NCBI GenBank assembly: GCA_946415245.1
Contig: CAMKRS010000005.1
Coordinates: 1-64,000, forward strand
Length of the DNA stretch: 64,000 bases
Source of the DNA: an uncultured Prevotella sp.
GTDB taxonomy: Bacteria > Bacteroidota > Bacteroidia > Bacteroidales > Bacteroidaceae
Direction: 5' to 3'
The notes below the pieces were generated by a model that saw nothing but the letters and a program-made list of their open reading frames with translations, was not told the DNA's origin and did no database searches. The translations under genes and the position numbers were made by a program. Within the stretch, counting starts at the first letter, position 1, and each line of letters starts with the position of its first letter. Positions 33,500-42,540 of this stretch are shown piece by piece.

Positions 33500-34129
33500 A
33501 TGAAGATTGGAATGATTGTAGCAATGGAAAAGGAGTTGAAGCAGCTCCGTCCATTATTCTCCGAAGACCAGGTGATCCTGCAAAAGAGCGGCATCGCCAC
33601 CGTCAACGCAGCCATACAGACGGTAGAAATGATCCGTCAGTACAAACCCGACTGCATCATCTCCAGCGGATGTGCCGGCGGCAATGGCGCCGATATCAAC
33701 CTGCAAGATGTGGTGGTGAGTTCGGAACTCACCTATCACGACGTGTATTGTGGCAAGGCCATCGACGATACCACCGTCTATGGACAAGTACAGGGCCTGC
33801 CCGCACGCTATCAGGCCGACCCCTATCTCCTGGAAAAAGCGAAACTCACGGGTGCGAAGCCAGGCTTGATTGTCACTGGCGACTGGTTTGTCGACTCCAA
33901 GGAGAAGATGCGCGAGATCGTCGGACACTTCCCTGAGGCGAAAGCCGTCGATATGGAGTCGTGTGCCATCGCACAGGTATGCTATATCTATAAGGTGCCC
34001 TTCATCTCCTTCCGTCTCATCAGCGACATCCCCCTGCGCGACACCGATGCCTCGCAGTACCACAATTTCTGGGACTCCGTCGCCGAGAAATCATTCCAAA
34101 CCACCAAGACATTCATCGAATCTCTCTAA
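33500..34129 (+). CDS. mtnN: 5'-methylthioadenosine/S-adenosylhomocysteine nucleosidase
   Basis: Hydrolyses S-adenosylhomocysteine to S-ribosylhomocysteine plus adenine, and also MTA. It is 209 aa with MKIGMIVAMEKELKQL, ISSGCAGGNGADINLQDVVVSSEL (with family Gly motif), the catalytic Glu region VDMESCAIAQVC, and ISDIPLRDTDASQYHNFW with the catalytic Asp. The product is the substrate of LuxS, encoded 35 nt downstream, so the pair forms the activated-methyl-cycle/AI-2 pathway. Confidence 0.95.
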   Translation: MKIGMIVAMEKELKQLRPLFSEDQVILQKSGIATVNAAIQTVEMIRQYKPDCIISSGCAGGNGADINLQDVVVSSELTYHDVYCGKAIDDTTVYGQVQGLPARYQADPYLLEKAKLTGAKPGLIVTGDWFVDSKEKMREIVGHFPEAKAVDMESCAIAQVCYIYKVPFISFRLISDIPLRDTDASQYHNFWDSVAEKSFQTTKTFIESL

Positions 34130-34164
34130 ATCGTCAAATTGTTAAATAGTCAAATAGTCAAATC

Positions 34165-34659
34165 ATGGAGGTTATTCAGAGTTTTACGATCGACCACACG
34201 CAATTGAAGCCCGGTATCTACGTCTCCCGCGAGGATAAAGGGTTCACCACATACGACCTGCGCATCACCGAACCCAATAAGGAACCTGCCGTTGCCCCTG
34301 CCGCCATGCATAGTATGGAACACCTCATGGCCACCTGGTTCCGCAACTCCCGGGTCAAGGACGATGTGGTCTATGTGGGTCCCATGGGTTGCCTCACTGG
34401 CATGTATATCATCATGACGGGCGCTTACACCGTCGAGGACATGCGCCAACTCACCATCGAATGCTTGAAGTGGATACTCACCCAGAATGAAGTACCTGCC
34501 ACCCGACCCGAGGCCTGCGGCAACTATCTGCTCCATGACCTCCCGATGTGCAAGTGGGAAAGTGCCCGCTATCTCGATCGTCTGCAAAACGATTTCCACT
34601 CCGAGTACACAAAACTCCAGATTACCCTCGACGACGGCAAAGTCTTCGCCGATGCATAG
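34165..34659 (+). CDS. luxS: S-ribosylhomocysteine lyase
   Basis: Converts S-ribosylhomocysteine to homocysteine and DPD, the precursor of autoinducer-2. It is 164 aa with metal ligands H49 and H53 in HSMEHL and C118 in EACGNYLLHDL. The catalytic Cys is C76 in GPMGCLTGMY. It follows mtnN in the same direction after an AT-rich repeat-like gap (ATAGTCAA units), and the RND adaptor gene starts 25 nt downstream. Confidence 0.97.
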   Translation: MEVIQSFTIDHTQLKPGIYVSREDKGFTTYDLRITEPNKEPAVAPAAMHSMEHLMATWFRNSRVKDDVVYVGPMGCLTGMYIIMTGAYTVEDMRQLTIECLKWILTQNEVPATRPEACGNYLLHDLPMCKWESARYLDRLQNDFHSEYTKLQITLDDGKVFADA

Positions 34660-34684
34660 CAACAATCAAACAACACATATCAAC

Positions 34685-35800
34685 ATGAAGATCAACTATT
34701 CTTATCTCAGCCTCATGATGGCACTTCTGCTGACCCTTTCCTGCGGCGGCGAGAAGAAAAAGCCACACGATGCCGTACAGTACAAAACCCTGGTGGTGAG
34801 TAAGAAAGACATGACACTCTCCCACCAGTACAGTGCCCGTCTCACAGGACGGCAGATCGTAGAGGTGCGTCCCCAGGTATCAGGCAACATCACCCGCATC
34901 TGTATCAACGAGGGCGATGCCGTCCGCAAGGGACAACTGCTGTTCGTCATCGACCAGGTGCCTTACCGTGCAGCCCTCGATGTGGCCGTAGCAGCCCGTA
35001 AGACGGCAGAAGCCCGTCTGGCAACGGCCAAGATGAACTACGACAACGAGGCCCGTCTGCAACAGGGCAATGTCGTTGGCGAAGTATCCGTGCAGACCAT
35101 GCGCAATGCTCTCTCAGAAGCCGAGGCCGCTCTGGCAACGGCAAGGGCGCAGGAGGTGAATGCCCGCAACAACCTGAGCTATACCGAGGTGAAGAGTCCC
35201 GTCAGCGGTGTGGCATCGATGATTCCCTGGCACGTGGGATCCCTCGTCAGCAGCACCATTAGCGAACCGCTGGTGACGGTAGCCGACGACTCGGAGATGT
35301 ATGCCTATTTCAGCATCAGTCAGGATCAGGCCCTCAACCTCCTCGATCAGTATGGTTCGATACAGGAGTTCATCGCCAAGGCCCCGACTGTAGACCTGCT
35401 CCTCAACAACGGGAAACCCTACGAGCAGAAGGGACATGTCAGTGCCGTCAGTGGTACCGTCGACACCAAGACAGGTGCCGTCACCCTGCGCGCCACCTTC
35501 CCCAATGCCACCAGCATGCTCCATCACGGTGCCAGTGCCACAGTGATCGTGCCCTCACAACACCAGCAGTGCATCGTCATCCCTCAGGAGGCTACCTATG
35601 AACTGCAGAACCGCTCGTTCGTCTACCGTGTCATCGACGGCAAGACCAAGTCTACCGCCATCACCGTGTTCCCCCAGAACAACGGAAAGGAATATATTGT
35701 GGAAGAGGGCCTCAACGCCGGTGATACCATCATCGCCGAAGGTGCCGGCCTGCTCAAAGACGGAATCGAAGTGAATGTAGAGGTAAGAGGTAAGAAGTAA
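34685..35800 (+). CDS. RND efflux periplasmic adaptor lipoprotein (AcrA/MexA type)
   Basis: Membrane-fusion protein (371 aa) that links an RND pump to an outer-membrane channel. A lipoprotein signal (MKINYSYLSLMMALLLTLSCGG, lipobox LTLSC) is followed by the biotinyl-lipoyl-like half (RQIVEVRPQVSGNITRICINEGDAVRKGQLLFVID). An alpha-hairpin comes next (about 90-150), then the matching lipoyl half (YTEVKSPVSGVASMIPWHVGSLV) and beta-barrel/membrane-proximal domains. ATG 34685 is chosen for the signal peptide; the frame is open further upstream only as a luxS shadow. The last codons read through a GGTAAGA heptamer run (EVRGKK). The permease starts 5 nt later. Confidence 0.92.
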   Translation: MKINYSYLSLMMALLLTLSCGGEKKKPHDAVQYKTLVVSKKDMTLSHQYSARLTGRQIVEVRPQVSGNITRICINEGDAVRKGQLLFVIDQVPYRAALDVAVAARKTAEARLATAKMNYDNEARLQQGNVVGEVSVQTMRNALSEAEAALATARAQEVNARNNLSYTEVKSPVSGVASMIPWHVGSLVSSTISEPLVTVADDSEMYAYFSISQDQALNLLDQYGSIQEFIAKAPTVDLLLNNGKPYEQKGHVSAVSGTVDTKTGAVTLRATFPNATSMLHHGASATVIVPSQHQQCIVIPQEATYELQNRSFVYRVIDGKTKSTAITVFPQNNGKEYIVEEGLNAGDTIIAEGAGLLKDGIEVNVEVRGKK

Positions 35801-35807
35801 GAGGTAT
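35778..35807. repeat. GGTAAGA heptamer array at the adaptor-permease junction
   Basis: Four units; they encode the adaptor C-terminus, supply its TAA stop and run into the permease ATG. Confidence 0.75.
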
Positions 35808-38800
35808 GAACGTTAAGACTTTTATTGATCGCCCTATACTCTCCGGCGTGATTTCAGTACTGATGGTGCTTGTCGGCGTCATCGGACTGAGCCAGCTCGC
35901 CCTCGAACAGTTCCCGGAGATAGCCCCGCCCACCGTCCGCATCATGGCCAGCTATACCGGCGCCAATGCCGAGACGGTGCAGAAAAGTGTCGTCGTACCC
36001 CTCGAAGAAGCCATCAACGGTGTCGAGGGTATGATGTACATGACCTCCAACGCCTCCAACAACGGTTCCGGCTCCATCGGTATCTTCTTCCGTCAGGGCA
36101 CCGATCCCGATATGGCGATGGTCAACGTACAGAACCGTGCCGCCACCGTACAGGGCCGTCTGCCGAGTGATGTGGTGAAGAGCGGACTCACCGTGCGCAA
36201 GCGCCAGACATCGAATATCAAGCAGATCGCCATCTACAGTCCTGACAGCACCTTCGACCGTGCTTTCCTGGCCAACTATACAAAGATCAACATCGAGCCG
36301 CGCCTGAGCCGTATCCCCGGTGTGGGTGAGGTCAACGTCATGGGTGCCGACTACTCCATGCGTATCTGGCTCGACCCTCTGAAGATGGCCCGCTACGGAC
36401 TCACCCCCAGCGACATCACCCAGGTGCTCAACGAACAGAATGTGGAGGTGGCCACAGGTACTCTCGGTGCCGAGAGCCAGAACACCTTCCAGTATGTGCT
36501 GAAATACCGCGGACGCTATGAGGATGAACAGGGCTACGAGAACCTTGTCATCCGTTCGCTGCCCAGCGGCGACGTGCTCCGCATCAAGGATATTGCCAAG
36601 GTGGAACTCGGTTCACAGAACTACAACATCATCGCCGAGACCAACGGCTCACCGGGTGTCAACGTTTCCATCAACCAGGTGGCAGGCTCCAATGCCAATG
36701 AGATCATCAAACAGATTGACCGTGAGATAGAGAATATCCGCGGCTCGCTGCCGCCGGGCATCGTCATCGAAGACCTCGAATCAAAGAAGGACTTCCTTGA
36801 TGCCTCCATCACCAGCGTGGTAGAGACCCTGCTCGAAGCCCTGGCACTGGTCATCCTCGTGGTGTTCCTCTTCCTGCAGAGCTGGCGCGCCACCATCATC
36901 CCCGCTGTGGCCATCATGGTGTCACTCATCGCCACCCTCGCCGTTATCTATGCCATTGGCTTCTCCCTCAACATGCTCACGCTCTTCGCCCTCGTACTGG
37001 TCATCGGTACTGTGGTCGATGATGCCATCGTGGTGGTAGAGGCCGTACAGGCCAAGCTCGACGAAGGCGGACAAAGCACCTACAATGCTACCATCGCTGC
37101 CATGCATGGCATCACCTCGGCATTGGTCACCACCACCCTCGTCTTCATGGCGGTGTTCGTACCTGTGTGCTTCATCGGTGGCGTCACCGGCACCTTCTAT
37201 ACCCAGTTCGGACTCACCATGGCCATCGCCGTGGGTATCTCCCTCTTCAACGCCCTGACGCTCTCCCCTGCCCTCAGCGCGCTGATCATGCGACCCAATG
37301 CGAGTCTGGCAGAACAGAACAAAGGATTCAAGGCCCGCTTCAATGCCGGCTTCAACGCCGTGCTCAATCGTTATAAGAGCGCTGTGGCTGTCGTCATTCC
37401 TAAGCGCTGGCTCGCTGCCGCCCTCGTCGTGGTGGCCATTCTCGGCCTCGGCTGGATGATGAAGACCACCAAGACCGGACTCGTTCCCAACGAGGATATG
37501 GGTACCGTGTTCATCAATGTCCAGGCCTCCCCGGGCAGCAGCCTCCAACAGACCTACCATATATTAAAAGAGGTGGAGGAGCGTATCAAGGATCTGCCGC
37601 AGCTGCGTATCTACTCGCTCATCGCAGGTAACTCCAACAACTTCGAACAGTCCTCCTCCAACGGTAACTTCACTTTGAAACTGAAAAAGTGGGGCGAGCG
37701 CAAAGGCAAAGGCGACGATGTGCAAAGTGTGGTCGACGAGATCTACCGTCGCACCGCCGACATCGCCAACGCGAAGATACAGGTCAACACGCAGAACATG
37801 CTCCCGGGCTTTGGACGTATCAACGGCTTCGAGCTCCACGTACAGGACAAGCACGGTGGCACCATCCAAGATCTACTCACCTATACCAACCGCCTCATCG
37901 CCGCCCTCAACGAACGGCCTGAGATCAGCCGTGCCTTCACCAATTTCTCGCTGAAATACCCGCAGTACCGCGTCGAGGTCGATGCCGCCCTCTGTAAACG
38001 CAACGGAGTGTCGCCCAGCGATGTGCTGGCAGCCCTCAGCGGCTATATCGGCGGTTCCTACGCCTCCAACTTCGTACGCTTCACCAAACTCTACCGTGTG
38101 ATGGTGCAGGCGTCGCCCGAATACCGTCTCGATACCGAGTCGCTCAACAACATCTTCGTACGCACTTCCTCTGGTGAGATGTCGCCCATCGGCCAGTACC
38201 TCACCCTGACGCGTATCTACGGTTCCGAGACCCTCGCCCGCTTCAACCTCTTCCCCAGCATCCAGTGCGGAGGCACCGCTGCCGAGGGTTACAGCTCAGG
38301 TCAGGCCATCGACGCCATCCGCGAGACAGCGGCAGAGGTGTTGCCCGAGGGCTATGACTATGAGTTTGGTGGCATGAGCCGTGAGGAGGCATCGGCACAG
38401 AACACCACGGCCCTCGTGTTCATCATCTGTATCGTGTTCATCTACCTCATCCTCTGCGCCCTCTACGAGAGCCTGTTCATCCCCATGGCAGTCATCCTGA
38501 GCGTACCCTTCGGACTGCTCGGAAGCTTCCTCTTCGCCCACCTCTGGGGACTGGAAAACAATATCTACATGCAGACGGGACTCATCATGCTCATCGGCTT
38601 GTTGTCGAAGACAGCCATCCTCCTGACGGAATATGCTTCCACGCGTCGGCGCCAAGGCATGGGCATCGTCGAGGCAGCCCTTGATGCTGCTGCCGTCCGA
38701 CTGCGACCCATCCTCATGACGTCGCTCACCATGGTGTTCGGATTGCTACCCCTGGCCCTCGCCACAGGTGTAGGCGCCAATGGCAACCGCTCCCTCGGCG

Positions 38801-38913
38801 TGGGTGCCATCGGTGGCATGCTCATCGGCACCATCGCCCTACTCTTCATCGTTCCCTGCCTCTTCGTCATCTTCCAGACCATCGAGGAAAAGGTGTTCGG
38901 TAGGAAAGGCTAA
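35806..38913 (+). CDS. RND efflux permease (AcrB/HAE1 type)
   Basis: Proton-driven inner-membrane pump (1035 aa, full family length) with 12 helices and two large periplasmic loops. The start MNVKTFIDRPILSGVISVLMVLVGVIGLSQLALEQFPEIAPPTVRI is typical HAE1. Helix 4 carries the proton-relay pair in VVDDAIVVVEAV. Later conserved parts include GSYASNFVRFTKLYRVMVQA and the helix 11-12 region RLRPILMTSLTMVFGLLPLAL. It pairs with the adaptor just upstream; no outer-membrane factor gene is attached, so it may share the TolC-like protein encoded at 48126-49505. Confidence 0.95.
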   Translation: MNVKTFIDRPILSGVISVLMVLVGVIGLSQLALEQFPEIAPPTVRIMASYTGANAETVQKSVVVPLEEAINGVEGMMYMTSNASNNGSGSIGIFFRQGTDPDMAMVNVQNRAATVQGRLPSDVVKSGLTVRKRQTSNIKQIAIYSPDSTFDRAFLANYTKINIEPRLSRIPGVGEVNVMGADYSMRIWLDPLKMARYGLTPSDITQVLNEQNVEVATGTLGAESQNTFQYVLKYRGRYEDEQGYENLVIRSLPSGDVLRIKDIAKVELGSQNYNIIAETNGSPGVNVSINQVAGSNANEIIKQIDREIENIRGSLPPGIVIEDLESKKDFLDASITSVVETLLEALALVILVVFLFLQSWRATIIPAVAIMVSLIATLAVIYAIGFSLNMLTLFALVLVIGTVVDDAIVVVEAVQAKLDEGGQSTYNATIAAMHGITSALVTTTLVFMAVFVPVCFIGGVTGTFYTQFGLTMAIAVGISLFNALTLSPALSALIMRPNASLAEQNKGFKARFNAGFNAVLNRYKSAVAVVIPKRWLAAALVVVAILGLGWMMKTTKTGLVPNEDMGTVFINVQASPGSSLQQTYHILKEVEERIKDLPQLRIYSLIAGNSNNFEQSSSNGNFTLKLKKWGERKGKGDDVQSVVDEIYRRTADIANAKIQVNTQNMLPGFGRINGFELHVQDKHGGTIQDLLTYTNRLIAALNERPEISRAFTNFSLKYPQYRVEVDAALCKRNGVSPSDVLAALSGYIGGSYASNFVRFTKLYRVMVQASPEYRLDTESLNNIFVRTSSGEMSPIGQYLTLTRIYGSETLARFNLFPSIQCGGTAAEGYSSGQAIDAIRETAAEVLPEGYDYEFGGMSREEASAQNTTALVFIICIVFIYLILCALYESLFIPMAVILSVPFGLLGSFLFAHLWGLENNIYMQTGLIMLIGLLSKTAILLTEYASTRRRQGMGIVEAALDAAAVRLRPILMTSLTMVFGLLPLALATGVGANGNRSLGVGAIGGMLIGTIALLFIVPCLFVIFQTIEEKVFGRKG

Positions 38914-38927
38914 TAATTTCTAAAAAA

Positions 38928-38959
38928 TTTGGAGGTTTGGGGGGAATGTCGTATATTTG
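38928..38959 (+). promoter_or_regulatory. Promoter (TTTG-20-TATATTTG) of the DUF4468-like gene
   Basis: TTTG at 38928-38931, a 20-nt spacer and TATATTTG at 38952-38959, full consensus, 36 nt before the ATG. Confidence 0.75.
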
Positions 38960-38995
38960 CAGGCAAAATATAATATTCGACTAACAACTGACAAA

Positions 38996-39754
38996 ATGAG
39001 AAAGGCTTTATTTTTGATCATTGCCGTCATCTTCACTTTCGGTGGCACGATAAAGGTTCAGGCTCAGGTGATGAAAGCAGCTGACCTGGAGAAGTATGCC
39101 AAAAACAAGTATGGTGACAAATGGCTCGACGCTGCAGCCAACCTAAGCAAAGGCCTGACGTTTGACAAAAACGAGGCCCTGACCTACCAGCAGGTGATCA
39201 AGGTGCCGGGCAAAACGAGAGAACAGCTCTATGTGGCTCTGAATTACTGGGTGACGGCCACCTTCAAGGACAAGCAGGCCATCACGCTGAACGATAAGGA
39301 TGCAGGGTGTATCATCGTATCGTCGACCATCGATGCCATCGCCGACCATACGGGCACGCTCTTCCGCTATGTGGTGAGCATCACACCGGTGATCAAGCTC
39401 GACATCAAGGAAGGGAAGGTGCGTGTGACCTATACCATGCAGAACTATGACGTGCTGAAAGTGGAGGACGGTGGCTGGCTGGGCGGCATCGGTAGCGACA
39501 AAGGTGACCAGAACAGACGCAATCAGACCATTTACAGCGACGGCAAACGCCTGAAAAACGATAATACCGACCGCAGACTCTACGATGAGCAATGGGAGAT
39601 CACCAAGCACTATCCCTTCGTGGAGAAAGATGCCCAGAAGCGCACCTGTTCGAAGGCGCTCGTGATGACACACGCCTACTCGAACGCCATCATCGACAAG
39701 GTGGAAGAGGCGCTCAAGAACGGCATCACCGGTGCCGATGACGATGATTGGTAA
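38996..39754 (+). CDS. Exported protein, DUF4468-like
   Basis: Periplasmic or exported protein (252 aa) with a clear signal peptide (MRKALFLIIAVIFTFGGTIKVQAQ). The mature part resembles the DUF4468 (TBP-like fold) proteins of Bacteroidota: LTYQQVIKVPGKTREQLYVALNYWVTATF, KDAGCIIVSSTIDAI, and VSITPVIKLDIKEGKVRVTYTMQNYDV. Function unknown. I chose ATG 38996 because it begins the signal peptide and lies just after the promoter. The acidic C-terminus (GADDDDW) is not a type IX sorting domain. Confidence 0.7.
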   Translation: MRKALFLIIAVIFTFGGTIKVQAQVMKAADLEKYAKNKYGDKWLDAAANLSKGLTFDKNEALTYQQVIKVPGKTREQLYVALNYWVTATFKDKQAITLNDKDAGCIIVSSTIDAIADHTGTLFRYVVSITPVIKLDIKEGKVRVTYTMQNYDVLKVEDGGWLGGIGSDKGDQNRRNQTIYSDGKRLKNDNTDRRLYDEQWEITKHYPFVEKDAQKRTCSKALVMTHAYSNAIIDKVEEALKNGITGADDDDW

Positions 39755-39760
39755 TCGTTT

Positions 39761-41569
39761 TTACCCTTTCTGAATATTCGCTTTCTTGCGCTGATCGTGG
39801 TCGAGGATGGTCTTGCGCATTCGCATCGACTTGGGGGTAACCTCGACGAGCTCGTCCTGCTTGATGTATTCCAGGCACTCCTCGAGACTCATCACCGTCT
39901 TAGGCACGATACGCGCCTTATCATCGGTACCTGAGGCACGGACGTTGGTGAGCTGCTTGGCCTTGCAGACGTTGATCACCAGGTCGTTGTCGTGGACATG
40001 CTCGCCTACCACCTGTCCGGCATAGACATCCTCACCCGGATCGATGAAGAACTTACCGCGATCCTGCAACTTATCGATGGCGTAGGCAAAGGCATTACCC
40101 GTATCCATCGAGATCATGGAACCATTGACACGACGCTCAATCTCGCCCTTATAAGGCTGGTACTCCTTGAAGCGGTGGGCCATGATGGCCTCGCCCTGAG
40201 AGGCTGTCAGCACATTGGTACGCAGACCGATGATGCCACGTGAGGGGATATTAAACTCGATATTGACGCGTTCGCCCTGGTTCTCCATCGAGGTCATCTC
40301 ACCCTTACGACGGGTGACCATATCAATCATCTTCGAGGCAAACTCCTCGGGGACATTGATGGTGAGCTCTTCAATCGGCTCACACTTCTGTCCGTTGATC
40401 TCCTTATAGATCACCTGGGGCTGGCCTACCTGCAACTCGTAACCCTCGCGACGCATGGTCTCGACGAGTACGGAGAGGTGGAGCACACCACGGCCTGAGA
40501 CGATCCACTTGTCGGTAGAGTCCTCGAAAGGTTCTACGTGCAGGGCGAGGTTCTTCTCCAATTCTTTCTCCAGACGGTCGTTGATATGACGCGAGGTGAC
40601 AAACTTGCCCTCCTTGCCGAAGAAGGGGGAGTCGTTGATGGTGAAGAGCATCGACATGGTGGGTTCGTCGATGGCGATAGGCGGCAGCGGCTCGGGATTC
40701 TCGAGGTCGCAGATGGTATCGCCAATCTCAAACTTCTCGAGTCCGATGACGGCACAGATATCGCCGCAATCGACACTCTCGGTACGGACGTGACCCATGC
40801 CCTCGAAGGTGTGGAGTTCCTTGATCTTGGTCTTCTCCATCGTACCGTCGCGGTGGGCTATCGTCACCTGCATGCCATCTTTGAGCTGTCCGCGGTGTAC
40901 ACGTCCCACGGCGATACGGCCCTGATAGCTCGAATAATCGAGTGAGGTGATGAGCATCTGGGGGGTACCCTCAATCTGCTCGGGGGCGGGAATCACCTCG
41001 AGGATCTTATCTAATAAATAGGTAATGTCGGTTGTGGGCTTGTTGAAGTCCTCACCCATCCAGCCGTTCTTGGCAGAGCCGTAGACCACAGGGAAGTCGA
41101 GTTGGTCCTCGGTGGCATTGAGTGAGAACATGAGGTCGAACACCATCTCGTAGACCTCCTCAGGACGACAGTTGGGCTTGTCGACCTTGTTGACCACAAC
41201 GATGGGTTTCAGACCGATCTGGAGGGCTTTTTGCAGTACGAAGCGTGTCTGGGGCATCGGACCCTCGAAGGCATCGACGAGCAACAGGCAGCCGTCGGCC
41301 ATATTCAACACACGCTCTACCTCGCCACCAAAGTCGGAGTGTCCCGGGGTATCGATGATATTGATCTTGACGCCTTTCCAGTTGATACTGACGTTTTTCG
41401 ATAGAATGGTGATACCACGTTCACGTTCCAGGTCGTTGGCATCCAATACCTGATTGCTGAGATTCTGTCCCTCACGGAAGAGATTTCCAGCGAGCATCAT
41501 CTTGTCGACGAGTGTGGTTTTACCATGGTCGACATGCGCTATAATAGCAATGTTTCTGATATCCTGCAT
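39761..41569 (-). CDS. typA: Ribosome-binding GTPase TypA/BipA
   Basis: Translational GTPase (602 aa) that helps late ribosome assembly and stress growth. G1 is [14 protein letters not shown]2 ERGITI, G3 [10 protein letters not shown] and G4 NKVDK. Elongation-factor-like domains III and V are present, as is the BipA-specific C-terminal domain with [25 protein letters not shown]. The start at 41569 ([16 protein letters not shown]) matches the family; the longer frame runs through the divergent promoter region. It is divergent from rpsO. Confidence 0.96.
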   Translation of the reverse strand: MQDIRNIAIIAHVDHGKTTLVDKMMLAGNLFREGQNLSNQVLDANDLERERGITILSKNVSINWKGVKINIIDTPGHSDFGGEVERVLNMADGCLLLVDAFEGPMPQTRFVLQKALQIGLKPIVVVNKVDKPNCRPEEVYEMVFDLMFSLNATEDQLDFPVVYGSAKNGWMGEDFNKPTTDITYLLDKILEVIPAPEQIEGTPQMLITSLDYSSYQGRIAVGRVHRGQLKDGMQVTIAHRDGTMEKTKIKELHTFEGMGHVRTESVDCGDICAVIGLEKFEIGDTICDLENPEPLPPIAIDEPTMSMLFTINDSPFFGKEGKFVTSRHINDRLEKELEKNLALHVEPFEDSTDKWIVSGRGVLHLSVLVETMRREGYELQVGQPQVIYKEINGQKCEPIEELTINVPEEFASKMIDMVTRRKGEMTSMENQGERVNIEFNIPSRGIIGLRTNVLTASQGEAIMAHRFKEYQPYKGEIERRVNGSMISMDTGNAFAYAIDKLQDRGKFFIDPGEDVYAGQVVGEHVHDNDLVINVCKAKQLTNVRASGTDDKARIVPKTVMSLEECLEYIKQDELVEVTPKSMRMRKTILDHDQRKKANIQKG

Positions 41570-41593
41570 ACTGATTTTCTTGTTTTGCGGGTG

Positions 41594-41601
41594 CAAAGGT
41601 A
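41594..41601 (-). promoter_or_regulatory. TACCTTTG -7 box for typA
   Basis: The minus strand reads TACCTTTGCACCC, 24 nt upstream of the typA start. Confidence 0.65.
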
Positions 41602-41619
41602 CAAATTTTCTTGGAATTA

Positions 41620-41651
41620 TTTGTGGAAATGGGAAAAAAGTTGTACCTTTG
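41620..41651 (+). promoter_or_regulatory. rpsO promoter (TTTG-20-TACCTTTG)
   Basis: TTTG (41620-41623), 20 nt, TACCTTTG (41644-41651). Transcription would leave a leader of about 105 nt before rpsO. Confidence 0.8.
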
Positions 41652-41762
41652 CAGCCGCATTTCGGAAAATCCGGAGCATTTGACGACGTAAACCGGCTGG
41701 TGATTAGGTCGAAAAGGCGTCTGAAAGATGTATATGCAAACAACATTTAATCACTTTAAATT

Positions 41763-42032
41763 ATGTATTTAGACAAAGCTAAGAAAGAGGAAATCTTCGG
41801 TAAGTATGGTAAGGGTACCACAGATACCGGTTCTGCAGAGGCTCAGATCGCCCTGTTCAGCTATCGTATCTCTCACCTGACCGAGCACCTGAAGAAGAAT
41901 CACAAGGACCACAACACTGCCCGCTCACTGACCATGCTGGTAGGTAAGCGCCGTAAGTTGCTGAAGTACCTGTACAATAACGACATCAATCGTTATCGTG
42001 CTATCATCAAGGCCCTGGGTCTTAGAAAATAA
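41763..42032 (+). CDS. rpsO: 30S ribosomal protein S15
   Basis: Primary 16S rRNA-binding protein of the small subunit platform (89 aa, normal length). Typical sequence includes GTTDTGSAEAQIALFSYRISHLTEHLKKNHKDHNTARSLTMLVGKRRKLLKYL and the C-terminal RYRAIIKALGLRK. It is monocistronic with its own promoter and terminator. The roughly 105-nt leader is long for this genome and could carry S15 autoregulation. Confidence 0.98.
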   Translation: MYLDKAKKEEIFGKYGKGTTDTGSAEAQIALFSYRISHLTEHLKKNHKDHNTARSLTMLVGKRRKLLKYLYNNDINRYRAIIKALGLRK

Positions 42033-42040
42033 GAAAGAGA

Positions 42041-42075
42041 AAAGCCTCGCTGAAAAGCGGGGCTTTATTTTTTTT
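42041..42075 (+). terminator. rpsO terminator
   Basis: Stem AAAGCCTCGC (42041-42050) / GCGGGGCTTT (42057-42066), 6-nt loop, then a run of eight T. It overlaps the folK stop on the other strand. Confidence 0.88.
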
Positions 42076-42526
42076 GTATCTCACGAAGCGGGATCATCAC
42101 GAAGTCGCGCTGCTCCATCAGGGGATGCGGGATTTTCAGGTCGGGCTCGTCGATGGTAAGATCGTCGTAGAGCAGGATGTCGATGTCGATGGGACGATCT
42201 TTGTAGAGTGAAGAGTGAAGAGTGAAGAGTGAAGAGTTTTTGCGGCGCGTAGCGTGAACTTTGGTCTTACCAAGTTCGCGCTCTATTTTTTGGGTCGCTT
42301 TGAGCACTTCACGAGGGGTAAGGGTGGTTTCGCAGAGAATAACGGCATTCAGGAATGCGTTCTTTGACTGGAATCCCCAAGGCTCGGTCTCGATAAATGA
42401 AGAGCGGCGAACGACTTCGCCTACCCTTTCATGAATCAGGGCAATGGATCGCTCAAGATTGGCGTTTCTGTCGCCGAGATTACTCCCCAGCCCTAAATAT
42501 ACCTTATGCCTCCCTTCACTATTCAC
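42065..42526 (-). CDS. folK: 2-amino-4-hydroxy-6-hydroxymethyldihydropteridine pyrophosphokinase (HPPK)
   Basis: Transfers pyrophosphate from ATP to hydroxymethyl-dihydropterin in folate synthesis (153 aa). Motifs are VYLGLGSNLGDRNANL, EPWGFQSKNAFLNAVI, the magnesium-binding DRPIDIDILLYDD, and IPHPLMEQRDFV. A heptamer insert (NSSLFTLHSSLY, 42206-42237) sits in the loop just before the DRPIDID metal site, so loop length is altered next to the active site. The start codon is a GTG at 42526, itself inside a GAATAGT heptamer array; upstream codons in frame are stops. It is the last gene of the ftsX-to-folK operon. Confidence 0.93.
   Translation of the reverse strand: MNSEGRHKVYLGLGSNLGDRNANLERSIALIHERVGEVVRRSSFIETEPWGFQSKNAFLNAVILCETTLTPREVLKATQKIERELGKTKVHATRRKNSSLFTLHSSLYKDRPIDIDILLYDDLTIDEPDLKIPHPLMEQRDFVMIPLREIQKK
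42206..42237. repeat. GAAGAGT heptamer array in folK
   Basis: Four to five perfect units; the coding strand carries the stop-free ACTCTTC orientation read as SSLFTLHSSL. Confidence 0.85.
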
Positions 42527-42540
42527 TATTCACTATTTAG
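42513..42540. repeat. ACTATTC heptamer array at the queA-folK junction
   Basis: Three to four units that provide the folK GTG start and abut the queA stop. Confidence 0.8.

Noticed and set aside
38996..39754. Type IX sorting domain on the exported DUF4468-like protein
   Set aside because: The C-terminus (GADDDDW) lacks the beta-strand/Lys pattern of a sorting domain.
39761..41746. TypA start at 41746 (661 aa)
   Set aside because: The N-terminal extension crosses the divergent promoters of typA and rpsO and is not family sequence.
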